A stretch of DNA of 64,000 nucleotides. Origin: Melanocharis versteri (taxonomy: Eukaryota > Chordata > Aves > Passeriformes > Melanocharitidae). The position numbers were made by a program, and so were the translations under genes. The stretch is taken from positions 1,698,746-1,762,745 of the forward strand of contig VZTG01006027.1 in the NCBI GenBank assembly GCA_013397845.1, read 5' to 3'. The notes under the pieces are model-generated. The model ran no database searches. It worked only from the letters and a program-made list of their open reading frames with translations, and was not told where the DNA came from. Shown here piece after piece: positions 28,801 to 40,800 of the stretch (position 1 is the stretch's first letter; every line of letters starts with the position of its first letter).

Positions 28801-31800
28801 CTAAAATATGATAATCTGCAATGTGTGTATGAGAGATGGGTGATTTTGAAGAGAAAGTGCTGAAGAGAGGAAGTGATTTGTGTTTGGAGGTTTCCTGTCT
28901 TGCTAGTGGAAAACTTGCTTTGAATTATGCTAAAATTCTAGGACAGCATCTTGTTATGTGAAAAACATTCTTTTCATGTGTATAAATAATAAAAATTCTT
29001 TTGCTCTAAACAAGCTTGAAATTCCCTCTTTGCCCAGGCTTCTTCACACCTTCATGCTTTCTTTGATACCATGTTTTTCTAGAAATCCTCTCCTAGGTAA
29101 TGCTCACTGAACCTCACTTACTGCAAACATCCCAAAGGCCGCCAGAACAGCTACAGTGACTGCAGATGAGTCACAGTGACCTGAAGTTGCTTGTGCCATC
29201 CTGCACTCACCAAGGCACTTTAGGTGTTTAGTTTTTTTGTTCACATAATCTGAACAGCACTTTGAGATGGTATGTCTGGCCAGCCCTTTATGGAGATGCT
29301 TGGCATACTCTGCCCTCATTGATGCAGCGTGTCATGGTACACTTAGTGAAGGAAGATAGATAAAAATTGCTTCAAATCGTGCAGCAACTTGAAGTGATGG
29401 CATTCTTGCCTAAGACCCTCTTTTTAATGTGGGTATGCATAAATCCTAATCCTGTGGATGAGGAAGTCAGGACACGATGCTACTGTCAGTTACTCAGCAT
29501 CACAGAAGGAAATCCTTGGCAGAGCTGGGAATAGCTCTCATTCCTGTCATGCTTAAACTGCACAGCTGATACAGTGGCTCTGGGGATCTGCAGTGAACAG
29601 ATGTGGCTGTCATGGTCTCCCAGTGTGGGACAATGCGGGTGTATTTCCATGCTGAATGTTTGAACTGGAGTCAGTGTTCCTCCTTGCCCCTCACACTGGG
29701 GGGTTTTGGTCACTTTGACATCCTGCCTCTTCTTTCTGTCCCCTGGGTGTGTGCAGGGCGTGGCTGACAAGATGCTGTACCTCGCTCTCTTTGGCCCTGC
29801 TCTTTGTGTCTCTGAAAGTATTGGGAGAGATTTGAACAAAGACAGGAGTGCAAGGTGAATTTGCAGCCCAGTCTAGAGATGCAAAGTAAGAATTGTTGCA
29901 GGCAAAAATTCTCTTGTCACCTTGTCATTACATGCATGCTGGGCAGTTTATAGCATAGCACAGATTCCAGAAAGGATTGTCAACCTTAAGACAAGCAAAG
30001 TGACCTTCAGCCCAGGTGAATATTCTCTGCATGAGTTGCTGTCTCCACCATTTCCAACAACTGTGGATAGAATGTCCTGGACATGGCAGAAGCTCTTCTT
30101 TCTGTGTTGTAGCAGCTTTCACTTGGCTGTTCTCTTATGTGATTAAAGGTATGTGTTCATTTATACACTGTGTTCTCTGCTTCTCCTGCTTCTGTTCTCC
30201 TCTTGCCCCACCTGCAGGCTTTGAATTACTGTACCAGCCAGACGTGGTCCGACTGTACCTCTCCATCCTCACCGAAAGTCAGAACTTCAACACTCTGGAA
30301 GCTGCAGCAGGAGCTTTGCAGAATCTTAGTGCTGGCAACTGGACAGTGAGTGCAGTCTTCTCTTCAGTCTTTTTTGTTTCCTTTGTGTAAGTAAAGAACA
30401 GGGGGATGTCCCATTGTAAGTGCGCTGTTACTTGGTGCTTTTGTATCTCCTTTAAGAAGGAAGGAGGTGGAAATGTCAAGGAAATTATTTCCATTTGCTT
30501 ATTGAAGATGTTTTGCATCTTCTGGACTGATGATGTTTACATAGTGGAAGTGGCACTGAGCTCATAACAGTTCAACTATGAGCAACTTTTACCACTTTGA
30601 CCACTTAAACATTGCTTTGTGCATTCAGAAAAGCCTGGTATTAGATAGTTAGGTGTCTTGAATACTTAATTTGTTTGCTGGTAATACTTAATAATAATGC
30701 TTAATGCAGTTTGCTGAGGAAACTGCACTCCAGAGTGTCCTCTGATACCCTCTGTGAAGCATCCCCAGCACTAATCAGGCAGTTCTTGCAAAGATTTGCC
30801 TGATCATTTCTAGAACCGCTTGGCAGAGTAGGACTGATCAGCAGCCTGAGGGTCGGCAGGGTGGTGTTTCACAGCTGCCTTCAGTACAGCTTATTTTAAA
30901 TAATACAGGCTTATTTTAAAAACAATCATGAAACAGAATAAAAGCATGAAATTGGAGGAGGAGGAAGATAAGAGATGCTTTAGGTGCTTTACTGTTTCTT
31001 CTAAGTGACTTCTTTTTTCCTAATCCAGGGGGATGTGTTTTCGCACCAAGGTCTGTACAAAACAGATGTTGGCAAATGATGCTCCTTCCTTCTGTTCCTG
31101 CCCTTTCCCCAGAAGCTGGCTTAGCTGTAGGATGAACTCGTACATCCTTTCTTCCTTCGTGCTTGGTGAACTTGAATGATGGGTTAAGGCAATGCAATAA
31201 ATCAGCACGCACAACCTAACTGGTCTTTGCAGAGAAAAAGATGGGTTACAGCACTGAAAGAAATGCCAGGGGCAAGGAAGGGGGAGGTATATGAACTCAC
31301 AGTGTGTTTCTTTTCCCTTGTGTGTCCTGATCAGTGGTCCACGTACATCCGTGCGACGGTGCGGAAGGAGAGGGGGCTGCCCGTGCTCGTGGAGCTGCTC
31401 CAGTCTGACTCGGACAAGGTTGTGAGGGCTGTGTCCATCGCCCTGAGAAACCTTTCCATGGATCGTCGCAATAAAGATCTCATAGGTATCTTCTGAGCTT
31501 CTCTAACCAGGCTGGGGTCTTGGAGATCCTTGAGAGAACTCACGTTTTCTGTCCCTTGTGCTGAGGATTTGTCCTCTCTGGAGTTTCCATCCACACTATC
31601 TGGGATTGCACTGTAGCCACCAAGTGGGGGGCTGTCAGCTCAGAATGTATGTCCAGCCCACTCAAACAAGCTGTGGCTTGAGGGAAGTCTAACTTGGGAG
31701 TAACCTTAGGTGTAGCTTTTTGCAGGAGAGGAATGTGTGTAGATGTGCAGAGGGCTGGATGGGTTAAGAGGTTTCTTGTCTTTCCCTTAGCTCTGGCTGG

Positions 31801-34800
31801 TGTGGGACTTGTGCTCATAGTCACATGCCACAGAGATGTTGCTCCTTAGGCCTGCTTGCTATTGCAGTTAGAGTGGGAGTCTGGCCTTTGGCATGCTGAG
31901 CTAACCTGGGGAGGTGTAGGGAGCTCTAAAGTTGTACCTTTGGGTTTTTTGCTTCCTCCTTCCTTTCTCATCCTTTTGCCTGGTGGATACTGGTAGAAGC
32001 TGGACACTAAACAACTTAATATTCTTCAAGCTGGTGTTCAGCACTGCTATAGCTGCTATCCAATCACCTGGCCATAAGCAGGAATCTTGAAAGATTCAGC
32101 TGAGATGAGTTTTCCTCTAGATGATTTCTGTATTTAACTAAAGTATTTGTTTAAACTGCAACCTTGTCAGGCCAGGAAATACTGATTACATGTTTAGGGC
32201 CGTCATTGGAGTTGATACTGGCAAATAGCAAGGTGGGATTCTACCTTAATATGTCAGGTTCTCATTTTAATAATTCAGAGGTGTAGCCAGGCAGATGGTA
32301 CAGATGGGTACCTGGGAATGCTAAAGTCCAGATTCCCTGTTTTTTCTCCAGGATTATATGTGGAGAAGGCTAACTGTACCCAGGAGGAAACACTCTTACC
32401 TTTGTTGGGGAAGGTTAATAAATGCATGGCTGCACACCTTGCCCCAGAAGGCCTATTACAGGGCTAAGTTGAGTAAGCCATGTGCGTGTATTAGCATGAA
32501 TACGTGGCATTAGCAGCAGCTACTGGATGCTTTTTCATCTCAGGCTTTTCCAAATATGATAGATGTTGGCTGTAAAATTCTCAGTAAGTGGCTTTTTTCC
32601 CCCCTCAGTACCTTTCAGAATCTGTGATGAAGGACTTTATCTTAGCTTTATCAGCTGTCAATCACCTTGAAATAATGAATGATAAATACCCTGTGAAGTT
32701 AGAGTCTTGAAGTTTAAAACACATGCATTATAAGGGTTTTGTCGACGTAGCAAACACCATTGACATTTGTCATTCAGGATAGGAAGCTGAAGTGATTATT
32801 AGGGCTGCCTGATGGTATCTCTTCCCCTTATCTAGGTAGTTATGCCATGGGTGAGCTGGTAAGAAATTTGCCCAGCAGGCAGCAGAGATCTGCAAAGAAC
32901 CTGGAAGAGGATACAGTGGTTGCAGTGTTGAATACCATCCATGAAATCATTACTGACAGCTCAGAAAATGCAAGGTCTCTGATCCAGACACAGGGCATTC
33001 AGAAGCTGGTAGCTATCAGCAAGTCAAGGTAAGTGACAGTGGAGAGCAAAATGCGTGAGAACTCCTTGCAAACACAAAAATGTCACTATGAGCAGCAGCT
33101 TTTGCTTTGTGAAAGTATTGGAGCATCCCAACCTTTCAGAGCTGTAACTTCAGCAGTTAATATATACAAAGTAAAAACAGCCAGCACCTTTAAAATGTTT
33201 ACTTGATGAAAAAGGTTAATTGATGAGTCACTTCAGTCACGTTACGACGTGCTCTCTCCTTGTCAGAGACATCTTAGCACCGGGTGTACACTTACCAGGC
33301 AGTATTTGCAGTGAAACTATGATCTTTGGGTTTAGTTTAGGAGGCCCTTTTTCTGTGGCAGTGTTCCACTCCTGGAATGCCAGGGATGAAATCTGTTTCT
33401 TTCAAGTGAAATGGTTAATGATGTGCAGTAATTATTTCTGGCCAAAGGGCTGCTGGTGGTAATTTGAAGTGACAAATTTTCTTCCATTTAAAAACTGTGT
33501 TCTGACTGCTGTAGAGGAAACTTTGTTTTGTGTAGTTCAGGCAGTTAGACATTGTAGATGTGTTTGCTGTAAACTGGGAGAGTGGCTGAAGTAGCTTTCT
33601 TGGGTTTATTGTTATGAAATATGAGAGCCGCCAAAAATCTAGGCCTGTTCTATATTATAAAAGGTGTCTGTATACTGACTTAGTAAGGAATGGATGAAGT
33701 TTCATTTTCCGTTTAAAAACAGCTTATATTTTTTCTGACTGAAATTACTGTGTAAGTTATTTTAAACCATGGAACACCTTCATTGAATTATGAGGAATAT
33801 GTGTACACTGGGGTGAAGGTTTGAAAAGTGGCTTAGAACATCTTTCTGGTTTGGGTTTTTTTTTTCCTGAATAAATCCAGGCAGGATGGAATCTATCTGT
33901 TCTTTGTTAATGACAGCTATGAGACAAAAGGGTCACCCTGGCCTCAGTGCTTGTCCAGCAATAAATGTGAAAACACAGAAATGTGCAAAATTCGTAACAT
34001 TTTGATTTCTGTTTTTGTCAGCAAATACCTATAGATACGAAGAATTCACTGAATTATTTCACATACATCCCATGACTTACAGGTTCAGACAATAGCTGTA
34101 TGGAGTATTAGGTATTAACATGCTAATAGTCCGGCATTGCTTGATACCTAAGCTGTAATTTTATCTTGCAAATCAGCCAATCTCCCAGAGAAACAAAAGC
34201 GGCATCTCACATTCTTCAGATGGTCTGGAGCTATAAGGAGCTACGAAACGCCCTTCAGAAGGATGGGTGGAACAAGTCACACTTTCAGGTAAAGGTGCTG
34301 GATCTTAAATTAGTTCTGGAAATGCCTGAGTGGAAGATGTCCTTACTTAGGCTAATATTGCAGTCTGTAGATCTTGGCCTTCACTTCCATTCTTCCAGGT
34401 CAGAGCACAGTGGATTGTACCCTGCTCAGTCACACCATCCTGCATATAGGTGCTGCCTGTGCTTCGCTGTGGTCTGTGCAATGCAGCTCTTTTTGGGGAG
34501 TTTGCCATCCTGTACAGGCCCAATGCTCCGATTTACTGGAGGAAGAATTAGCATGTCTTGTCTTAGTTGTGTCTCATTTGAAACATTCTGTACAGCAGCA
34601 CAGGGCTACCACCTCTGCTTGACACACAGCCTTCTCACCTTTTCTTGTGGAAGAGTTTTGCTCCTTTCCCAGAGCAACAGTGCTGCCATTGAAATAACAG
34701 GGAGAAAACTCCATTGAATCTATGTGAAAATAAAAAATACTCCAGTTCCATATTAGCAACAGAAGGGGGGCTTAGCAGCATTCCATAATCTCTCTCTGTG

Positions 34801-37800
34801 CTGTTGGTTCGTTTATTTTCATTGTTCAGTTTCCATGAGTAGCAGTTTGGTATTTGTGTGGTCTTGTAGTCTGTTTCTGCAGCTCCAAAGGGCTCCAAAG
34901 GTACTGCTGGCAGGTCTGGCTACGACGACAGCACTTTGCCTCTGGTGGATAAAAGTCAAGGTCGGTTCTGCTCTTTATTATTTGTCATACAGTGCTTTAC
35001 TTGTTTTCTGGATTTGCTATGACTGTGTTACAGTACAAGGGTGTAAAAATGCATTTTTCAGGTGCGATTTTTACCCCACAGTCTCAAAATAATCAGTCCC
35101 TATTACCTGGAGATGGATAGTATTTCTTCCCTTACAAAACGTACACTGCTGATACTGTTTTCTCAACTTGGATGCAACGTTATCAGTTAAATCTTCCTGG
35201 AAGTGGGGTTGACCTTACCCCTACTCTGTATTGGAGTCTTTCCCTTTTTTAATAAATGTGCCCATTTTGGCACAGCCTCTTCCTTTACCATGCAGGGTTT
35301 TTTTATTGGAGATTAGTTTATTCGAGCTCCAACTAATCTTGTCTGTGCTTTTTCATGAGGCACAGCCACACCAACACGAGTGTAGCACCAGCTTTGATTT
35401 CCCCATGATTGCTGTGTCACTGAGCCTGGCTCTGGTTGGTAAGAGCAGGGTTTGCCTGGCACACTTTCTCTGGTTTAACTGCAGGTTGCTGCAGAAACAA
35501 CAGGCCCACACTGCCCTGCCTGTTTCCTCCTTCCCTGTCTTTGATCAAACCTGGCACATTATGCAGACAGAGGATGATTTGGGTCAGCTTGCTGATGTGA
35601 CAAGAAACTTGTTTTCTTTGTGGATTAGTTTTCTGCTGGCTCAGCAGGCTGCTGGATTGGCTTGTGTGCCATGAGAAGCTGCACCCTTACTTATTTTCTT
35701 TCTCTTTTATTCTGGAGAGATGAAAGAGAAGCTTGTTAATAGTGGTAGGTAGTCCAAAGCAGAACTGTCATTTTTGTTGGAGAGAGAAAGTTCTGTATTA
35801 CAGAGCCAAAGCAGAAAATACATGGATTACGTGTGCTCTCTGGAGAATTCAATTCAGACTTCCCTTTCTGAATGGATAACAGTTGAATAGTTTGGGATTT
35901 TTTTTACAATAATCTCTGCATTCAGTACTTTATAGACCTCTCTAATTCAAAACTACCAGGTTTTGAGAAAAGCAAATGTAACTCAAGTTGTTCCAATGCT
36001 TCTGTTTCCTAGATAACGAGAAGTCTGGGAGTCGTGATATGATACCTATGGATGAACTTGGCCCAGGTAAATTCAGTCATAGATCAAACTCTCTGTCTCT
36101 TCCAATAGAGCACACTGTCACTCACAGGAAAGTTCAACTATTTCTCTAGGAGATATTATTTCAGATGGATAAAGCTGACATTTAAAAACAGAACATTACC
36201 TCACAAAAGATTGGTTGTCATTTCTTTTTCTTTGTATACATGTAGAGTGTACACACCAATTTCTCCACTACTTTATAAATACATTGTAGGTACACTAACC
36301 CAGCTTTCATTCTGCTCTTTGGCCCCTGAGGCAGCTGCATTCCATGTTATAGATCTGGAAGTCTCTGGGATTCAGAAAGAAAAAAAAAGAGTTGAAAATT
36401 TGCTTCAATGTATTGCTTGTGTTTAAATCTATTCTGCCTTTGTTTTTGTAGGTAAAACCGAAAATAGGTTAGTGTGTGTGATATTCATGGCTCTACTTTC
36501 CATTTACCTGCCTCTCAATGAGCCTGGCTTTTCCTGTAGACTGAGAAGAGCCACTGACTGTCAGTGATGTGCTTTGAGACTGATAAGCTCTCTGTAGTGT
36601 TAAACGTCTAGAGGGTTTTTTCCTTTACCAAGGTAGATAAAGGTGTGGTGTGGTCTCTTGAGAATTTGCTTTACTTCTTCCAGTTGATCTTATTTTTATT
36701 TAAATACACCTATATGAATGCCTCCAGATCAAGCAGTTTGATATACTGCTATTAGTGATGGTGGCTGAATAAAATAGCAAGTTAGAGCCAAGAAAAAGCC
36801 AAGCACGTTCAGAAAGTAAAATAACAGGTATATATTACCTTTTGTATTCTTGGAAAAATGAGATGCCACCTGCCATGAATCAACTGTCCATATGTATTTT
36901 GCCTTAGGGAACACTGAAACATTTGTTCTCACAATGGAAGAAAATCTCTTCAGAGAGGATTGCCTGGCAGGAATAACTGTGTGCTGGCAGGTGCTGCAGG
37001 ATGGGCAGCGCTGATTGTTTATAGTCTCAGTATTAATTGCTGCCTTATGCTCTCAGGAGTTACTGGTACAGCCCTGAGTACAAAACGAAATGCAAATTTA
37101 CAGCATATGTACAGCATCAGGCAGATTCTCTGGGCCGTGCTGTTCTCCAATCTTTTTATGGCCTTTAGAAGATGAGATCTGTCAAGTTTTCCTGATCCCA
37201 GCTCTTGAGTGCCTTTTACTTCCAATATGACTATAACTTTGTGCTATTTCAGAGGTCAGCTGAAAAGAGACCAACTTAATTTATCCAGTTTACTGTCCTT
37301 AATTCCAGGGAAATGCATTTCATCCCTTTTCTTCAGGCTCTTCTAAATGCTGCATGTTTTTTGTCTTATGGGCATACTAACATGAAAAGGCTGCTCTAGA
37401 CTATATTTTCTGATTTTAACTTTGTTGTGGACTGTTGTGTTCTGGAGTTTTTGTTCTTTTTCCACTCTGGAATGAACTGGTCCTTCCAGCCCAGTGTTCA
37501 TCCCCTGCAGAGTACAGGATTGATGGTTCCAGAACATCCCCACCTGTCTGCCCCTCATCTATGGGCTCTTCTCACCAGTGTTCAGGCTGTCCTGGTGCCT
37601 GGGCCTTTCTTGTTAACCAGCATGGGCTCTGCTTCAAGATCACAAAAAGCAAATGGCTGGTGCTGTCTCAGCTTGTTTGCTAATGCAATGGGGGTCGTCC
37701 TTCTCAGCAGAGGAAATCACTTTGCTGTCAATGGATGGGGGGCAGAAGGACACGTTCCCCATCAGCTGGCAGTACTAGACCAGTCAGATCCCTGCTGTCT

Positions 37801-40800
37801 GGAGCAGTGGAACGGCCTGGGTCGGTGTGGATGTGCTGGGAGACAGAAGAAAACCTGTATTACGAGTTACCATGGGATGCACAGGTCTGTCAGGTGCTCC
37901 CACCAACAGGCAGGCTGGAGAGCAGCAGTGCTCGCTGTCCCCGTGTGCCTGGGGCCCTGACCCCGAGCTGTCTGCAGAGGCAGCAGAGCTGGGATCTCCA
38001 GTCTATGCCAAGTCCTCCAAAACTGTATGTGCCTCAATTAACCTGCAGTCGCTCAGACAGGAGCACCTGGGAGGTGAAATTGTTCAGACCAGAGACACAA
38101 AGTTCAGATGCCACTGTCCTCCATGCCCATCTTCAGGCATGACTTTTCCTTTCTCCTCCTCCTCCTCTTTGATGGGTCTAGAGGTTTGATCTTTTTAAGT
38201 TGAAAGCTGTGTGAGGGCACAAATGGACTGACACTGGCAGGCATTTATTTGGTCCTGTAATTTGTGATGACATAAAAATGTTGCTGTAGAGTGAGTGGGA
38301 GATAGAGAAGCAATAGAGACAACAACAAGCAGGAAGCTGAGAGACAGAAGTAAACAAGCCAAGGATGGCACATTCCTCTGTTGATCAGTGTAACTTTTGT
38401 CTGAACAAGGGATTGTATTAAGTCAAAATAATGCACTTATACCTTGGAGCAGCAAGATATGTATAGATTTTCTTCATGTCACTGAAGCAATTAATTCTGA
38501 TCGCTTCTTAGAATGAATCTGAAACATGGGAGAAGCAGTATTTCTAACTTCCTTGCAGAGCCATGGTTCTTGGGGCAGTGAGATATTACTTCTATGATGC
38601 AGCCTCCTTCAAGATATTTCTCATTTTATTTGACCAAATCATGAACTTCCTGTCTCTGCTGCTGCTTATATTGACAGAGGCATAGTGCAGTGTGTGGGTT
38701 TTGGACACGTGACCTGCCGGTGCTGGTCTGTGTGCAGGCCAGGGGCCTGCAGGATGAAATGCAAAATGTTTTGGAATTTAGATACAAAGAGCAAAGTTCT
38801 TGAGTGTTCTTTGTTGTCATATTACTGCCAGTGCAAAAGTGGGATTTTCCTCTTGCTAGTGTGTCCTGGCTAAGCATGGGGGGTTTAATTTCATAGTAGT
38901 GTTAAAGATCTGTCTTGGTTTTTCTATTTTTTATGATTACAGTCTACTAATGACCTTGCTGCCTGGGAAGTATCACAGCTGCCATCCTTCACTTAGTGGC
39001 TGTTGCTTTCTGGGTGTAGTTGAAAGGTTTCCATTGTGTCTTGGCAATTCCTTTTAGAAATGTTTGTGGATCACCTATGATGATGGCACTACAAAAATGC
39101 AAAGTGATCCATTACATCCTTATGAGTACAGTTACCATGAGATTGTAAAAGACTACCACTCAGTTGCTGCAAGTTTGATTTTCTGTTTTTCCATTACTTA
39201 ATACATACTTAAGTGAAGTATTTTGTCCTAAATAAATGATGAATCTGTAGATTAGGACATAGCCTACTAGCAGTGTTCATGCCTGTCATTTGAAAAAGAA
39301 TTATCGGTCATGTGTTCCTCCACAAGTCCTGGCTGGGTAGCTGGGTGAAGCTGGTTTTTTCCGGTTTTTGTTCAAAAGGAATAGCTAAGAATGTCAGGCA
39401 TCTTTATTGTCAACAAGTAATTTTAAGTTAAGTGCTGTGTAGCAAATCATGCTTTATGATCTGTGAACTACATGTATAACTCCAGAATTCTTTAGTTATT
39501 TTTGGTCAGTGTGGTTAAATCCTCTCTTACTGCCCTTGATGTCACAAATACATCCTGCCTCAGGTGCTTGTTTGCAGGTCTGTGTGCACTTGGGTTTGAG
39601 GTACACAGAACACTGCAGCTCTTCTCAGTCTGAGCTGGCTGTTTGTGCAGTTGTCATGTGGGCAAACAGTGCCACGGGAAGCCCACAAATACATCACTCA
39701 CTTTTCCTTAATGGCCTGTTACAGGCAAGTAATAAACCGAGAGAGGGGCATTTTGACAATTTATGTAAAACTTTTTGTGGTATTCTAAAAACACAGTTTG
39801 TCAGGACAAGAAAACATTAATGATCCCTCAATTACATAGGGGAAAACAAAAGCCTACAGGGAGCTATAAATTCGGGTATCATTTACTCCAGATTACAATG
39901 CTGTCAAAGCAGAGCAGGCGAGAATCTATTTGTCACTGATAATGAGGGAAATTTGATGCATCATGAAAATAAATTAAGTTTTGCATTGTCTGACAATGAT
40001 TCAAAGCAAAGGTTCTGAAATAATTACAGCCATTTCTTTATAAAACCCTCTCACAGTTTCCTTCCTTGTGTTCATCATGCTTTCATGCTCTTCCTTAGTT
40101 GTCAGGAGAAAAGGCAGGTGCAACAGGTGCAGCTTTGTAATGAAAGGCAGGCCAAGCACAGCAGGGTTTGCAGAGAGATTTCTTCCAACTCGACAGGCCC
40201 TTTTTCTCAGTGCTCTGATGGGGACTCTTCCAAATTATTGTCATGTCCTGCTAGTAGTCAGGCTAAGGAAAAGTGGGAACAGGCTGCAGAGCATTCAGAG
40301 AATGAACACAGCCAATTAATCAGGCTGCTAAGCAAGGAACACAGGATTTGGGCTGAATTTGGAGCTCATTAGCCACAGGGCATGAGATGACAACTTGCTG
40401 CTTTCCTTGGGCACACTAAAAAGTGCAGCAGGCTGGGATGAAAACAGTGCTGCTTGTTAATGAGTGCCAGCATCTGGCAGTGCTATAAAAAGAAGGCTTC
40501 TCTGTTTGTTTTTAGTTGGTAAAAATTAAATTTCAGAGCTGGAGCACGTGAGAAGCAGGCTGCCGGCATCTTCGGGTTGTGGTGGTTTGTTTTCCTTTGC
40601 TGAAGAATTCTGCTTGCATCAGCTCTGTTTCTGCTCTTGCTTGTGCTTCATGCCTGACTGTCATGTTCTTTCCCCACAGATGGATATTCCACCATCGACC
40701 ACCGGGACAAGGAGCGCAAGTACAAGACCAGTGACAACACAGGAGATGCCTCCGAGAAGGAACCTTTAAAAGTGAGCTCCCTCTTACTGCTGAGTGCTAG

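Larger units (their letters stand above)
6337..30217 (+). other. ARVCF: ARVCF 23.9-kb intron
   Basis: By far the longest intron in view. It contains weak relics of old SINE/LINE elements (about 7.19, 13.37, 15.1, 16.0 and 29.45 kb), two GC-rich patches (about 20.04-20.37 and 25.31-25.52 kb), a T14 run near 9.54 kb, a C10 run near 14.53 kb and one ambiguous base at 27367. No coding exon homologous to a p120-family protein was found in it. Elsewhere I see only ordinary AT-rich intron sequence. Confidence 0.8.

Noticed and set aside
34289..34717. Continuation of the 34177 ARVCF exon into a 183-codon open frame
   Set aside because: The donor GTAAAG at 34289 and the frame-matched next exon at 34870 show this is read-through into an intron.
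34883..34960. Start of the ARVCF tail exon at 34883
   Set aside because: It breaks the frame and loses the SVSAAPKG match; kept only as a decoy acceptor in findings.
37427..38189. Overlapping open frames of 120-177 codons in three plus frames
   Set aside because: Open in several registers at once, which indicates composition and not a gene; no family motif.
40486..40500. TATA-box-like CTATAAAAAG 190 bases before an ARVCF exon
   Set aside because: No initiator, CpG enrichment or exon evidence; single short motif expected by chance in AT-rich DNA.
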